From an uncultured Oribacterium sp. (GTDB lineage: Bacteria > Bacillota > Clostridia > Lachnospirales > Lachnospiraceae), in contig CAKQPT010000032.1 in the NCBI GenBank assembly GCA_934270345.1, forward strand, positions 1 through 23,377: DNA of 23,377 nucleotides, read 5' to 3'. Position 1 is the stretch's first letter; every line of letters begins with the position of its first letter. Both the position numbers and the translations under genes were made by a program. Under the pieces are notes generated by a model. It was not told where the DNA came from. It did not search any database and saw only the letters and a list, made by a program, of their open reading frames with translations. Of this stretch, positions 7,016 through 15,665 are shown one piece after another.

Positions 7016-10000
7016 TCACTTCGTCTTTAAGTTGTTCTGCGCGACCGTCAGCATCAGCTTGATACGATTCAGCTGATTGACCTCCGACGCACCCGGATCG
7101 TAATCCACCGCGATGATGTTCGCATCCGGATGATGTCGCTTCAGCTCCTTGATGACGCCCTTTCCCACGATGTGGTTCGGGAGACAGCCGAACGGCTGCG
7201 TACAGATGATGTTCTCGACACCCTCGCCGATCAGCTCGAGCATCTCCCCCGTCAGGAACCAGCCCTCACCGGTCTGATTACCGAGCGAGACATATTCCCG
7301 CGCCATCTTCGCGAGCTCGTGGATGTCACCAGGCGGCGTGAAGCGTGCGGACTGGGCAAATGCCTTCCGCGCGGTCTTCCGGAAGAACTCCAGCAGCGTG
7401 ATCGCGGCATTGCAGAGCGTCTTGCCCTTCCAGCCGGCACCCAGATTCTCGTATTTAAAATTCTGGTTGTAGAAGCAGTAGAGCAGGAAGTCCATGAGAT
7501 CCGGCATGACAGCCTCCGCCCCCTCACGCTCGAGCAGCTCCACGATATGGTTGTTCGCAAGCGGCGAGAACTTGACGAGAATCTCGCCGACGATGCCGAC
7601 CTTCGGCTTCCGGAGGCCCTCCTGCAGCGGCAGCACATCGAAATCGTGGATGATGCCGCGCACGTTCCGTGAGAACGCACTCATCGAGGAGGACTTCTTC
7701 TGGAGCGATGTGATGCAGGTCTTCACCCACTTCTGGTGCAGCGCCTCGGCAGAACCCGGTGTCTGCTCATACGGCCGTGTCGCATAGAGACAGCGCATGA
7801 AGATATCACCGTAGACGATCGCCTGCATGGCCTTCGTCAGCAGCGGGAGTGTGATCCTGAAGCCCGGTGTGGTCTCCATGCCATTTGCATTGAGCGAAAT
7901 CACCGGAATCTGCGCCATGCCGGCATGCTCGAGCGCACGTCGTATGAAGCCAATGTAGTTGGACGCACGGCAGCCACCGCCCGTCTGGGACATGATGACC
8001 GCAGTATGATCGAGATCGTACTTTTCGGAGTTCAGCGCATCCATGATCTGACCGACGACGATGATGGACGGGTAGCAGGCATCGTTGTTCACGTACTTGA
8101 GACCCGTATCGATCGCGGTCCGGTTCGCGTTGTTCAGGACTTCAATGTTATAACCGCAGGCGCGGATGGCCGGCTCGATCAGCTCGAAGTGGATCGGGGA
8201 CATCTGCGGGCAGAGGATGGTGTAGCCCTCGTCCTTCATGTCCTTCGTGAAGAGCTTACGATCATAGCCTGCCGGACGCAGTGTCCGCTCGTAATGCTTC
8301 TCCTCCCGTACACGGATCGCCGCGATCAGCGAACGTACACGGATACGTGCCGCACCGAGGTTGTTGACCTCGTCGATCTTCAGCACGGTGTAGATCTTAT
8401 CAGAGCCGTTCAGGATATCCCGTACCTGGTCCACGGTGACGGCATCGAGGCCGCAGCCGAAGGAGTTCAGCTGGATGAGATCGAGGTCCTCGCGGCTCTT
8501 CACGAAGGAGGCCGCGCGGTAGAGACGGGTGTGGTACATCCACTGGTCGGTGACGATGAGCGGACGCTCCACCGCGCCGAGATGGGAGACAGAATCCTCG
8601 GTCAGCACTGCGAAATTGTAGCTCGTGATCAGCTCAGGGATACCGTGGTTGATCTCCGGATCCACGTGGTACGGGCGACCTGCGAGCACGATGCCGCGGT
8701 GGCCGGTCTCCTCCATCCAGCGGAGGGTCTCCTCGCCCTTCTTCTCCATATCCTGATGCGCACGCTCGAGCTCTGCCCAGGCCTCATGCGCCGCCGAGCG
8801 GATCTCCTGCTCGGTGAAATTCCACTTCTTAAACTGCTCGCCGATCTTCTCGAGGGTGAGCTCGCCGACCGGACGGATCGAATCCTCGATGCGGTCCGGG
8901 TGGACGAAGACCTTCACGAGCTGGTCCGTGCAGATCTTTTCGTTCGTCAGCGCGAGGAACGGCTTCATGAAGAGGACGGAGTTGTTCTGCAGGTCCTCGA
9001 CGTTATTAATGATGTTCTCCGCATAGGAGGTGACCATCGGGCAGTTGTAGTGATTGCCCGCATCCGGCGTTTCGTTCCGCTCGTACGGAATGCACGGGTA
9101 CCAGATGAACTTCTGGCCGTGCTTCATCAGCCACTCGATGTGACCGTGTGCGATCTTCGCCGGGTAGCACTCGGACTCGGACGGGATCGTCTCGATGCCG
9201 AGCTCGTAGATCTGACGTGTGCTGGCCGGGGACAGGACGGTCCGGAACTTCAGCTCACGGAAGAAGGTCGCCCAGAACGGATAGTTCTCGTACATGTTGA
9301 GCACACGCGGGATACCCACCTCGCCACGCTCGGCGAGATCGATCGGAAGCGGCTCGTAATCAAACATGCGCTTCATCTTGTAAGCGAAGAGGTTCGGAAT
9401 GTCGGACTTCGCCTTCGCCTTTCCGAGACCACGCTCGCAGCGGTTGCCGGAGATGAAGTTCCGGCCGGCGCCGAACTGGTTGATGGTCAGGACGCAGTGG
9501 TTGTTGCAGCCCTGGCAGCGCGCCATGCGGGTCGTATACTGGAGCTGGATGATGTCGTCAATCGGAAGCATGCTGGTCTGCACGCGTCCGTAAGCGGTGA
9601 GCGGAACGTCCTTTTCCTCACCCGGCTTCATCTCCCGAAGATGTTCGTTCTTCAGCTGATAACGCTCGCGTGCGATCAGCGCCGCACCAAAGGCACCCAT
9701 GATGCCGGCGATATCCGGACGGGTGACATGGGCATCGAGGAGGTTCTCGAAGGCACGGAGGACGGCATCGTTATAGAAGGTACCACCCTGTACGACGATG
9801 TGCCGGCCGAGATCCTTCGCGTCGGTCACCTTGATGACCTTGTAGAGCGCGTTCTTGATGACGGAGTAGGCGAGGCCGGCAGAGATATCGCCGACACTTG
9901 CGCCCTCCTTCTGCGCCTGCTTGACGTTCGAGTTCATGAAGACCGTACAGCGGGAGCCGAGGTCGGTCGGGTTCTTCGCATAGAGCGCCTCATGCGCGAA

Positions 10001-11395
10001 GTCGATCACGGAGTAGTCCAGTGAGCGCGCGAAGGTCTCGAGGAAGGAGCCACAGCCGGACGAGCAGGCTTCATTGAGCTGCACCGAATCGACGGTGCCA
10101 TCCTTGATACGGATGCACTTCATGTCCTGTCCGCCGATGTCGAGGATACAGTCGACCTCCGGCTCGAAGAACGCCGCCGCATAGTAGTGGGAGATGGTCT
10201 CCACCTCGCCCTCGTCCAGCTGGAAGGCGGACTTCAGGAGTGCCTCACCGTAACCGGTGGAGCAGCTGTAGGCGATGCGCGCGTCGGACGGCAGCCGGTC
10301 CCGGATTTCCTTCATGGACTTGATGGCCGTCGCGATCGGCGAACCTTCGTTGTTTGCATAGAACTTGTAGAGAAGCTCACCCTGCGCGGACACGAGGGCC
10401 AGCTTCGTCGTGGTGGAGCCGGCATCGATGCCGAGGAAGACATTGCCATGATACGTACTGAGATCGGCTGTCTTTACGCGCGCCTTCGCATGACGCTGCG
10501 TGAACTCCTGGTACTCGGCCTCGTTATGGAAGAGCGGGTCCATACGCTTGATCTCGGTATCCATCTGGATGCCATGACGGAGCTGCTCGATGAGCGTAGA
10601 GATGGAAATCGCCTCTGCGTCCTCCGGACAGTTCAGGCAGGAGCCAATTGCCGCGAAGAGATGGCTGTTCTCTGGCTCGATGATTTCATCACCCTGCAGA
10701 TGGAGGGTGCGGATGAAGGCCTTGCGGAGCTCCGGCATGAAGTGAAGCGGGCCGCCGAGGAAGGCGACGTGGCCACGGATCGGCTTGCCCTGTGCGAGGC
10801 CGGAGATGGTCTGATTGACGACCGCCTGGAAGATGGACGCCGCGAGATCCTCACGGGCCGCACCCTCGTTGATGAGCGGCTGGATATCGGTCTTTGCGAA
10901 GACACCACAGCGCGCAGCGATCGGGTAGATCATCTGATAACCGGCGGCGAGGTCGTTGAGACCCGTCGCGTCGGTATGAAGGAGGGAGGCCATCTGGTCA
11001 ATGAAGGAGCCCGTACCGCCGGCACAGATACCGTTCATTCGCTGGTCGACACCACCCTTGAAATATATGATTTTTGCGTCCTCGCCGCCGAGCTCGATGG
11101 CCACGTCCGTATCCGGACGGTAGTCCTTGAGCGCGCTCGCGACCGCGACGACTTCCTGACAGAAGAAAACATGCATGTGCTTGCTCAGCGTCAGTCCACC
11201 TGAACCGGTGATGACCGACGCGAGGCGGATTTCACCCAGCGTCTCCTTCGCTTCCTCGAGAATATCTGCCAGCGTGCCCTGGATATCCGCGTGATGACGG
11301 CGGTAGTCCGAGAACAGAAGCTGTTTCGCCTGATCGAGGATGGCGATCTTTACGGTTGTAGAACCAATGTCGATTCCGAGTCTATACTCTTGCAT
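7016..11395 (-). CDS. Giant acyl-CoA dehydratase activase-related protein (two BadF/BadG ATPase domains plus DUF2229)
   Basis: This 1459-residue protein has two consecutive ASKHA-fold ATPase domains of the BadF/BadG/BcrA/BcrD family. The first starts with GIDIGSTTVK at residue 7 and contains CAGGTGSF; the second starts with GIDAGSTTTK at 322 and contains CSSGCGSF. In this family the activase uses a [4Fe-4S] cluster and ATP to drive one electron into 2-hydroxyacyl-CoA dehydratases. A cysteine cluster CQGCNNHC with Cys627, Cys630 and Cys634 follows, then a long C-terminal DUF2229/CoA-dehydratase-like region to the end. This fused form is widespread in clostridia, and its substrate is not known. 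No dehydratase alpha/beta genes are adjacent. The start has GAGG 7 bases upstream and a strong promoter about 110 bases ahead. The gene converges on glyA across repeat B. Long open frames antisense to it are shadows. Confidence 0.9.
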   Translation of the reverse strand: MQEYRLGIDIGSTTVKIAILDQAKQLLFSDYRRHHADIQGTLADILEEAKETLGEIRLASVITGSGGLTLSKHMHVFFCQEVVAVASALKDYRPDTDVAIELGGEDAKIIYFKGGVDQRMNGICAGGTGSFIDQMASLLHTDATGLNDLAAGYQMIYPIAARCGVFAKTDIQPLINEGAAREDLAASIFQAVVNQTISGLAQGKPIRGHVAFLGGPLHFMPELRKAFIRTLHLQGDEIIEPENSHLFAAIGSCLNCPEDAEAISISTLIEQLRHGIQMDTEIKRMDPLFHNEAEYQEFTQRHAKARVKTADLSTYHGNVFLGIDAGSTTTKLALVSAQGELLYKFYANNEGSPIATAIKSMKEIRDRLPSDARIAYSCSTGYGEALLKSAFQLDEGEVETISHYYAAAFFEPEVDCILDIGGQDMKCIRIKDGTVDSVQLNEACSSGCGSFLETFARSLDYSVIDFAHEALYAKNPTDLGSRCTVFMNSNVKQAQKEGASVGDISAGLAYSVIKNALYKVIKVTDAKDLGRHIVVQGGTFYNDAVLRAFENLLDAHVTRPDIAGIMGAFGAALIARERYQLKNEHLREMKPGEEKDVPLTAYGRVQTSMLPIDDIIQLQYTTRMARCQGCNNHCVLTINQFGAGRNFISGNRCERGLGKAKAKSDIPNLFAYKMKRMFDYEPLPIDLAERGEVGIPRVLNMYENYPFWATFFRELKFRTVLSPASTRQIYELGIETIPSESECYPAKIAHGHIEWLMKHGQKFIWYPCIPYERNETPDAGNHYNCPMVTSYAENIINNVEDLQNNSVLFMKPFLALTNEKICTDQLVKVFVHPDRIEDSIRPVGELTLEKIGEQFKKWNFTEQEIRSAAHEAWAELERAHQDMEKKGEETLRWMEETGHRGIVLAGRPYHVDPEINHGIPELITSYNFAVLTEDSVSHLGAVERPLIVTDQWMYHTRLYRAASFVKSREDLDLIQLNSFGCGLDAVTVDQVRDILNGSDKIYTVLKIDEVNNLGAARIRVRSLIAAIRVREEKHYERTLRPAGYDRKLFTKDMKDEGYTILCPQMSPIHFELIEPAIRACGYNIEVLNNANRTAIDTGLKYVNNDACYPSIIVVGQIMDALNSEKYDLDHTAVIMSQTGGGCRASNYIGFIRRALEHAGMAQIPVISLNANGMETTPGFRITLPLLTKAMQAIVYGDIFMRCLYATRPYEQTPGSAEALHQKWVKTCITSLQKKSSSMSAFSRNVRGIIHDFDVLPLQEGLRKPKVGIVGEILVKFSPLANNHIVELLEREGAEAVMPDLMDFLLYCFYNQNFKYENLGAGWKGKTLCNAAITLLEFFRKTARKAFAQSARFTPPGDIHELAKMAREYVSLGNQTGEGWFLTGEMLELIGEGVENIICTQPFGCLPNHIVGKGVIKELKRHHPDANIIAVDYDPGASEVNQLNRIKLMLTVAQNNLKTK

Positions 11396-11507
11396 GATAT
11401 AACCTCATATTACCTATATACGTTCCTGGCACCTGATTCTTATATTAATTAGAAAGATCAAAGTGTTCTGAATAGCTACCTATATTTATATAGAATAACG
11501 ATATAGC

Positions 11508-11536
11508 ATTGTAGCATTTAAAAAATGGGCATTCAA
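11508..11536 (-). promoter_or_regulatory. Promoter of the giant activase gene
   Basis: Read on the minus strand: -35 TTGAAT (11536-11531), a 17-base spacer, and extended -10 TGC-TACAAT (-10 hexamer 11513-11508, five of six matches). The start site would be near 11501, giving a leader of about 105 bases before the ATG at 11395. Confidence 0.7.
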
Positions 11537-11644
11537 TCGGCATAATCATAAAAGTTTTGTTAAATCTGTAACGCTTTCGTCGGTTTTATTATGTTTTTCG
11601 GGCATATCGCGGGAGCTGTATGGACCGAGCGACGAGGAGACATG

Positions 11645-11717
11645 ACCGGAGGGCTGCCGACAGAAGCACAGTACTGCGAGCTCGGAAAACTCTAAGTCGA
11701 GGGTCCTAAGCGGCACC
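11645..11717 (-). repeat. Structured repeat, truncated copy D (3' half only)
   Basis: Read on the minus strand this matches the 3' half of copy A: GTGCCGCTTAGG, then a CGACTTAGA-like segment, then CAGTACTGTG and CAGCCCTCCGG, in the same order and spacing. The 5' half and core hairpin are missing. Flanking CCGAGC (11625-11630) and GCTCGG (11680-11685) can close a short stem around the 3' module. It lies upstream of both divergent promoters, so it is not in either predicted messenger. Confidence 0.75.
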
Positions 11718-11733
11718 TTTACGTATATTTAGC

Positions 11734-11762
11734 TTGAAAAACCGAGTGTCTGCATTTATACT
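11734..11762 (+). promoter_or_regulatory. Promoter of the rhomboid-like gene
   Basis: -35 TTGAAA (11734-11739), 17-base spacer and -10 TATACT (11757-11762). The start would be near 11769, 87 bases before the TTG start codon. The -35 box begins 16 bases from the broken edge of repeat copy D. Confidence 0.65.
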
Positions 11763-11855
11763 CATCACGTGTTTTAGCTTCATGATGGGGTACTAGTATC
11801 AAGGGGCTGAAATTGATATTTTTATAACTACATGATGCCTTGAAAGGAGAATATA

Positions 11856-12503
11856 TTGACCTTTTATCAGAAGCTGGAGCGGAGGTTCGGGAAGTATGCG
11901 GTTCCGAATCTTATGAAGTATATCTGCGTGATTTATGTGGTGGGTTACCTCATCCAGATGTTTAATCCGCTTCTCTATTTTTATTATCTGGATCTGGATG
12001 CGGAGGCGATTCTACATGGTCATATCTGGCGGATCATCACCTTTATTTTCTATCCGCCATCGACGAGCTTTCTGTGGATGATCGTCGCGCTGTTCGTTTA
12101 CTACAGTCTGGGGATGACGCTGGAGCGTGTCTGGGGGACGTTTAAGTATAATTTCTTCTATTTTACAGGTGTGATTCTGCTGGTGCTGTCGGCGATCCTG
12201 ATTTATCTGGTGACCGGGTATTCGGTGCAGCTGTATCCGACCTACATGACCTTCAGTATCTTCCTGGCGTATGCCCTGACATTCCCGGATACGACCTTCC
12301 TTCTGTATTTCATCATCCCGATCAAGGCGAAGTGGCTGGCGATCGCAGAAGTGGTTCTGTATCTTTTCTATTTCGTAGCCCTTCCGGGCCTCGGCAACAA
12401 GGTGGCGATCCTTACGAGCCTTCTGAATGTAGCGCTGTTCTTCTTCCTGACGAATCAGAAGCCGAAGAACAGAAACATCTACGACATGCGGGACTTCCGC
12501 TGA
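11856..12503 (+). CDS. Rhomboid-like membrane protein without catalytic residues
   Basis: This 215-residue protein has about six membrane segments and an overall rhomboid layout. WRIITFIF at 58-65 matches the L1-loop entry of rhomboid proteases, and LGMTLERVWGTFKYNFFY at 85-102 resembles the conserved lG-lE-wG segment. The catalytic GxSG is replaced by TYMTF around 129-133, and the final helix (NKVAILTSLLN, 181-191) lacks the catalytic histidine. It therefore looks like a pseudo-rhomboid (iRhom/derlin-like in logic), although simple homology without proteolysis cannot be separated from a distinct DUF family. The start is TTG at 11856, preceded by AAAGGAGA at 5 bases; no ATG is placed as well. 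The cytoplasmic tail (from about 200) is basic. The gene has its own promoter and is followed by pyk after 81 bases. Confidence 0.75.
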   Translation: MTFYQKLERRFGKYAVPNLMKYICVIYVVGYLIQMFNPLLYFYYLDLDAEAILHGHIWRIITFIFYPPSTSFLWMIVALFVYYSLGMTLERVWGTFKYNFFYFTGVILLVLSAILIYLVTGYSVQLYPTYMTFSIFLAYALTFPDTTFLLYFIIPIKAKWLAIAEVVLYLFYFVALPGLGNKVAILTSLLNVALFFFLTNQKPKNRNIYDMRDFR

Positions 12504-12531
12504 CGCGAGCATGCACCGGTTTTCCTGGCGC

Positions 12532-12560
12532 TTGACATAAATGCCGGACACAGTACCGGC
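12532..12560 (+). promoter_or_regulatory. Possible pyk promoter element with hairpin
   Basis: A perfect -35 hexamer TTGACA (12532-12537) lies 47 bases before the pyk start, but no -10 is recognisable at 16-18 bases. The following GCCGG (12543-12547) and CCGGC (12556-12560) form a small inverted repeat. Either the promoter is activator-dependent or the hexamer is coincidental. Confidence 0.3.
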
Positions 12561-12584
12561 CGGTTCTAAAAAGAGGAGAATTTT

Positions 12585-14015
12585 ATGAGAAAGACGAAGA
12601 TTGTATGTACACTTGGACCGAATGAGAACGATTACGAGCTGATGAAGAAGCTCGCAGAGAAGATGGACGTGGCACGTTTCAACTTCTCCCATGGCAGTCA
12701 CCAGGAGCACCTCGGCCGTCTCGCGCTGCTGAAGCAGGCACGCAAGGACACCGGTCGTGAGATCGCAGCGCTGCTGGACACGAAGGGACCGGAGATTCGT
12801 ACCGGTGAGCTCGAGGACCACAAGAAGGTGATGCTGGAGACCGGTAAGGAGATCGTACTGACCATCGACGAGTGCATCGGAAATGCATCTCGTGTATACA
12901 TTAACTATGACGGGCTCAATGAAGACGTCCAGGAGGGCAGCACCATCCTGATCGATGATGGCCTCATCGGGCTGAAGGTGGAGCGCGTCGAGGGCGCGGA
13001 CATTCACTGCCTCATCACAAACGGTGGTGAGCTCGGCGAGAAGAAGGGTGTGAATGTGCCGAACGTCAGCATCCGTCTTCCGGGTCTGACCGAGAAGGAT
13101 ATCGAGGACATCCGCTTCGGTATCGAGGAGGGCTTCGATTTCGTCGCTGCGTCCTTCGTACGTAATGCAGAGACCATCGAGCAGATCCGTGCGCTGATCA
13201 CCGAGGCGGGCTCCAGCATGAAGATCATCGCAAAGATCGAGTCCCAGGAAGGCCTCGATAACCTCGACGCCATCATCGCCGCAGCCGACGGTATCATGGT
13301 GGCACGTGGTGACCTCGGTGTCGAGATCGATGCGAAGCGTCTGCCACAGCTCCAGAAGGAGATGATCCACAAGTGTAACTATGCGGGCAAGCTCGTCATC
13401 ACGGCGACCCAGATGCTCGATTCCATGATCCGTAACCCGCGTCCGACGAGAGCGGAAGTGACCGACGTTGCAAATGCGGTTTATAACGGAACCGACGCGG
13501 TCATGCTGTCCGGCGAGACCGCGGCCGGCAAGTACCCGGTCGAGGCCCTCGATATGATGGCCTCCATTGTCGAGTACACCGAGCAGTTCCTCGACTACAC
13601 ACAGTATAAGAAGCGGAACGTCGATGAGAGCACCTACGCAAACATCTCCAATGCTGTCTGCGCAGCGTCTGTCACCACCGCGAGTGAGCTTGACGCCAAG
13701 GCACTCATCGTACCGACCCTGTCCGGTTCGACCGCGAAGCTGATCTCGAAGTACCGTCCGAAGACCCACATCTACGCGATGTCCCCGAGCCAGGGTACCG
13801 TTCGCCAGATGATGCTCCTCTGGGGCGTCACCCCGATCTGGGCGAGAAGAGCCGACACCACCGACGAACTCTTCGAGTCCTCCATGGATGAGCTCCGCGA
13901 GCGCAACATCGTCGAGAAGGGTGACCTCTGCGTCATCACCGCCGGCGTACTGTCCCGCATGACCCGCAACCAGCCGGTAACCGCAACGAATATTATGAGG
14001 GTAATGCAGGCTTGA
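12585..14015 (+). CDS. pyk: Pyruvate kinase
   Basis: This 476-residue glycolytic enzyme transfers phosphate from phosphoenolpyruvate to ADP, giving pyruvate and ATP in the cytoplasm. Seen: RFNFSHG from residue 31 (substrate and nucleotide contacts), LLDTKGPEIRTG, the metal/substrate segment MKIIAKIES, ARGDLGVE starting at 240, and the MLDSMIRNPRPTRAEVTDVA signature followed by the GTDAVMLSGETAAGKYP block. The C-terminal regulatory domain is complete, but there is no extra PEP-utiliser (phosphohistidine) domain as in Bacillus enzymes. AGGAG is 6 bases before the ATG. The product pyruvate is the substrate of the pyruvate formate-lyase system implied by pflA at the left edge. A two-hairpin terminator follows. 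An open frame of almost 1.8 kb antisense to this gene is a shadow. Confidence 0.97.
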   Translation: MRKTKIVCTLGPNENDYELMKKLAEKMDVARFNFSHGSHQEHLGRLALLKQARKDTGREIAALLDTKGPEIRTGELEDHKKVMLETGKEIVLTIDECIGNASRVYINYDGLNEDVQEGSTILIDDGLIGLKVERVEGADIHCLITNGGELGEKKGVNVPNVSIRLPGLTEKDIEDIRFGIEEGFDFVAASFVRNAETIEQIRALITEAGSSMKIIAKIESQEGLDNLDAIIAAADGIMVARGDLGVEIDAKRLPQLQKEMIHKCNYAGKLVITATQMLDSMIRNPRPTRAEVTDVANAVYNGTDAVMLSGETAAGKYPVEALDMMASIVEYTEQFLDYTQYKKRNVDESTYANISNAVCAASVTTASELDAKALIVPTLSGSTAKLISKYRPKTHIYAMSPSQGTVRQMMLLWGVTPIWARRADTTDELFESSMDELRERNIVEKGDLCVITAGVLSRMTRNQPVTATNIMRVMQA

Positions 14016-14037
14016 TCACAGAGCTTTGCTCTGTGAT
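14015..14037 (+). other. Hairpin touching the pyk stop codon
   Basis: A 10 bp perfect stem, ATCACAGAGC (14015-14024) with GCTCTGTGAT (14028-14037), has a TTT loop and begins at the last base of the stop codon. No T-tract follows. It may protect the messenger 3' end or assist the terminator 15 bases further on. Confidence 0.6.
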
Positions 14038-14051
14038 GCCCCAAAAGATTC

Positions 14052-14083
14052 ATACTTGCCATAACCGGCAAGTATTTTCTTTT
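14052..14083 (+). terminator. Factor-independent terminator after pyk
   Basis: ATACTTGCC (14052-14060) pairs perfectly with GGCAAGTAT (14067-14075) across a 6-base loop and is followed by TTTCTTTTA. Confidence 0.85.
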
Positions 14084-14137
14084 ATAAATCTTCTGTATTA
14101 AGATTTGACATTAGATTTTACAAACGTGGAGGAAACC

Positions 14138-15403
14138 ATGAAAACACCATATATCACACTGGACCAGGTGAAGGAAATCGCACAGACCTACCCGACCCCT
14201 TTCTATCTGTATGACGAGAAGGGCATCCGTGAGAATGCGCGGAAGGTATATAAGGCCTTCAGCTGGAACAAGGGCTTCAAGGAGTATTTCGCAGTCAAGG
14301 CGACCCCGAACCCGTCCATCCTTCGTATTCTGAAGGAAGAAGGCTGCGGTACGGACTGCAGCTCTCTCACCGAGCTTCAGATGTCCGACGCCTGCGGCTT
14401 CCACGGCCACGACATCATGTTTTCCTCGAACGACACACCACTCGAGGAGTATAAGGTCGCGAACGAGCTCGGCGCCATCATCAACCTCGATGACTTCACG
14501 AACATAGAGGAGCTGAAGGATACCCTGGGCAGCTTCCCGGAGACCATGAGCCTCCGCTACAACCCGGGCGGATACTTCCGCATCGCAAACACCATCATGG
14601 ATAACCCGCAGGACGCGAAGTACGGCATGACCACCGCACAGCTCATCGAGGGCTACCGTATCCTGAAGGAGGGCGGCGTCAAGCACTTCGGCATGCACGC
14701 CTTCCTCGCATCCAACACCGTGACGAACGACTACTACCCGACCCTGGCGAAGGAGCTCTTCGAGCTCGCCGTCAAGATCAAGGCAGAGACCGGCGTGGAG
14801 CTTGATTTCATCAACCTCTCCGGCGGTGTCGGCGTGCCTTACAAGCCGGACCAGAAGCCGAACGACATCGAGGCGATCGGTGAGGGCGTTCACCGCGTAT
14901 TCGATGAGGTCCTCGTACCGCACGGCCTCGGCGACATCCGCATCTTCACCGAGATGGGCCGCTTCATGCTGGCACCATACGGCGCGCTGATCACGAAGGT
15001 CATCCACTTCAAGCATACCTATAAGGAGTATGCCGGCGTGGATGCCTGTGCGGTCAACCTCATGCGCCCGGCGATGTACGGTGCATACCATCACATCACC
15101 GTCCTCGGCAAGGAGAACGCAGCCTGCGACCATACCTATGACGTGACCGGCTCCCTCTGCGAGAACAACGACAAGTTCGCCATCGACCGCGAACTTCCGG
15201 AGCTCGAGAAGGGCGACTACCTCTTCATCCACGACGCCGGCGCACACGGCTTCGCGATGGGCTACAACTACAACGGCAAGCTCTGGTCCGCCGAGCTCCT
15301 GCTCCGCGAAGACGGCTCCGTCAAGCTCATCCGCCGCGCCGAGACCCCGAAGGACTACTTCGCAACGCTTGATATAGACGATTGTATGAAGAAGTACCTT
15401 TGA
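14138..15403 (+). CDS. lysA: Diaminopimelate decarboxylase
   Basis: This 421-residue fold-type III PLP decarboxylase converts meso-diaminopimelate to lysine, the last step of lysine synthesis. Seen: the PLP lysine Lys54 in YFAVKATPNP, the HFGMHAF strand, the glycine-rich SGGVGVPY phosphate-binding loop, and the C-terminal GSLCENNDKFA with Cys341, the residue donated across the dimer in this family. The EMGRFMLAPYG segment also fits. Related carboxynorspermidine, ornithine and arginine decarboxylases share this fold; the length and CEnnD motif favour LysA but substrate is inferred. The start at 14138 has GGAGG 5 bases upstream; an in-frame TTG at 14105 does not. No other lysine gene is adjacent. 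Repeat copy C begins 24 bases after the stop. Confidence 0.88.
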   Translation: MKTPYITLDQVKEIAQTYPTPFYLYDEKGIRENARKVYKAFSWNKGFKEYFAVKATPNPSILRILKEEGCGTDCSSLTELQMSDACGFHGHDIMFSSNDTPLEEYKVANELGAIINLDDFTNIEELKDTLGSFPETMSLRYNPGGYFRIANTIMDNPQDAKYGMTTAQLIEGYRILKEGGVKHFGMHAFLASNTVTNDYYPTLAKELFELAVKIKAETGVELDFINLSGGVGVPYKPDQKPNDIEAIGEGVHRVFDEVLVPHGLGDIRIFTEMGRFMLAPYGALITKVIHFKHTYKEYAGVDACAVNLMRPAMYGAYHHITVLGKENAACDHTYDVTGSLCENNDKFAIDRELPELEKGDYLFIHDAGAHGFAMGYNYNGKLWSAELLLREDGSVKLIRRAETPKDYFATLDIDDCMKKYL

Positions 15404-15427
15404 TATCAGATGATCATTCGTCGAGGG

Positions 15428-15645
15428 ACCCGGAGGACTGTCGCCGGATACCATACGTAGAGGACGTGAATAAATCCAAATCGGACCCTTAGAACCAGTT
15501 AGTGAAATTTTCCTTAGCACCCTCTGCAACGCTGAGTTTTCATAAAGAAAACTCAGTGATTGCAGAGGGCTTACTGGTTCTTAGGGTCCGATTTGTGATA
15601 TTTCCGGCCTCGGAGTACTGTGTATCCGGTGACAGCCCTCCGGGT
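15428..15645 (+). repeat. Structured intergenic repeat, copy C (possible ncRNA)
   Basis: This 218-base copy lies between co-directional lysA and hisS. Arms: a 23 bp outer stem 15428-15450 with 15623-15645 (one A-C mismatch and a G-T pair), GAGG 15460-15463 with CCTC 15608-15611, AAATCGGACCC with GGGTCCGATTT flanking the CTTAG blocks, the 9 bp helix 15491-15499 with 15573-15581, and the core hairpin 15520-15541 with 15547-15569 (loop ATAAA, one bulged A). CCATACGTAGAG and CTCGGAGTACTGTG are identical to copy A. Together with the hairpins at 15666-15699 it fills the 363-base gap ahead of the hisS promoter. Confidence 0.85.
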
Positions 15646-15665
15646 TACTGACAAATCGTCGCGTT

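Larger units (their letters stand above)
11396..11855. other. 460-base divergent intergenic region
   Basis: No gene is visible here. From left to right it holds the AT-rich leader and promoter of the minus-strand activase (to 11536), a stretch to about 11640 in which I see no feature, the truncated repeat copy D (11645-11717), and the promoter and 87-base leader of the rhomboid-like gene. The leader contains the palindrome TACTAGTA near 11791. Confidence 0.7.

Noticed and set aside
7736..10024. A 762-codon open frame on the plus strand inside the giant activase gene
   Set aside because: Antisense shadow; low-complexity Arg/Asp/Leu/Val composition and no domain or ribosome binding site.
12012..13769. 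A 585-codon open frame on the minus strand across the rhomboid-like and pyk genes
   Set aside because: It is antisense to pyruvate kinase, lacks any recognisable domain, and is explained by GC-biased codon use of the real genes.
14105..14110. TTGACA hexamer before lysA as a -35 box
   Set aside because: A -10 at 17 bases would fall on the ribosome binding site, leaving no leader.
14111..15529. A 472-codon open frame on the minus strand across lysA
   Set aside because: Antisense to a clear PLP decarboxylase; it also runs into repeat copy C.
6793..15645. CRISPR array from the recurrent hairpins
   Set aside because: Copies are kilobases apart in separate intergenic gaps, not spaced regularly, and no cas gene is present.
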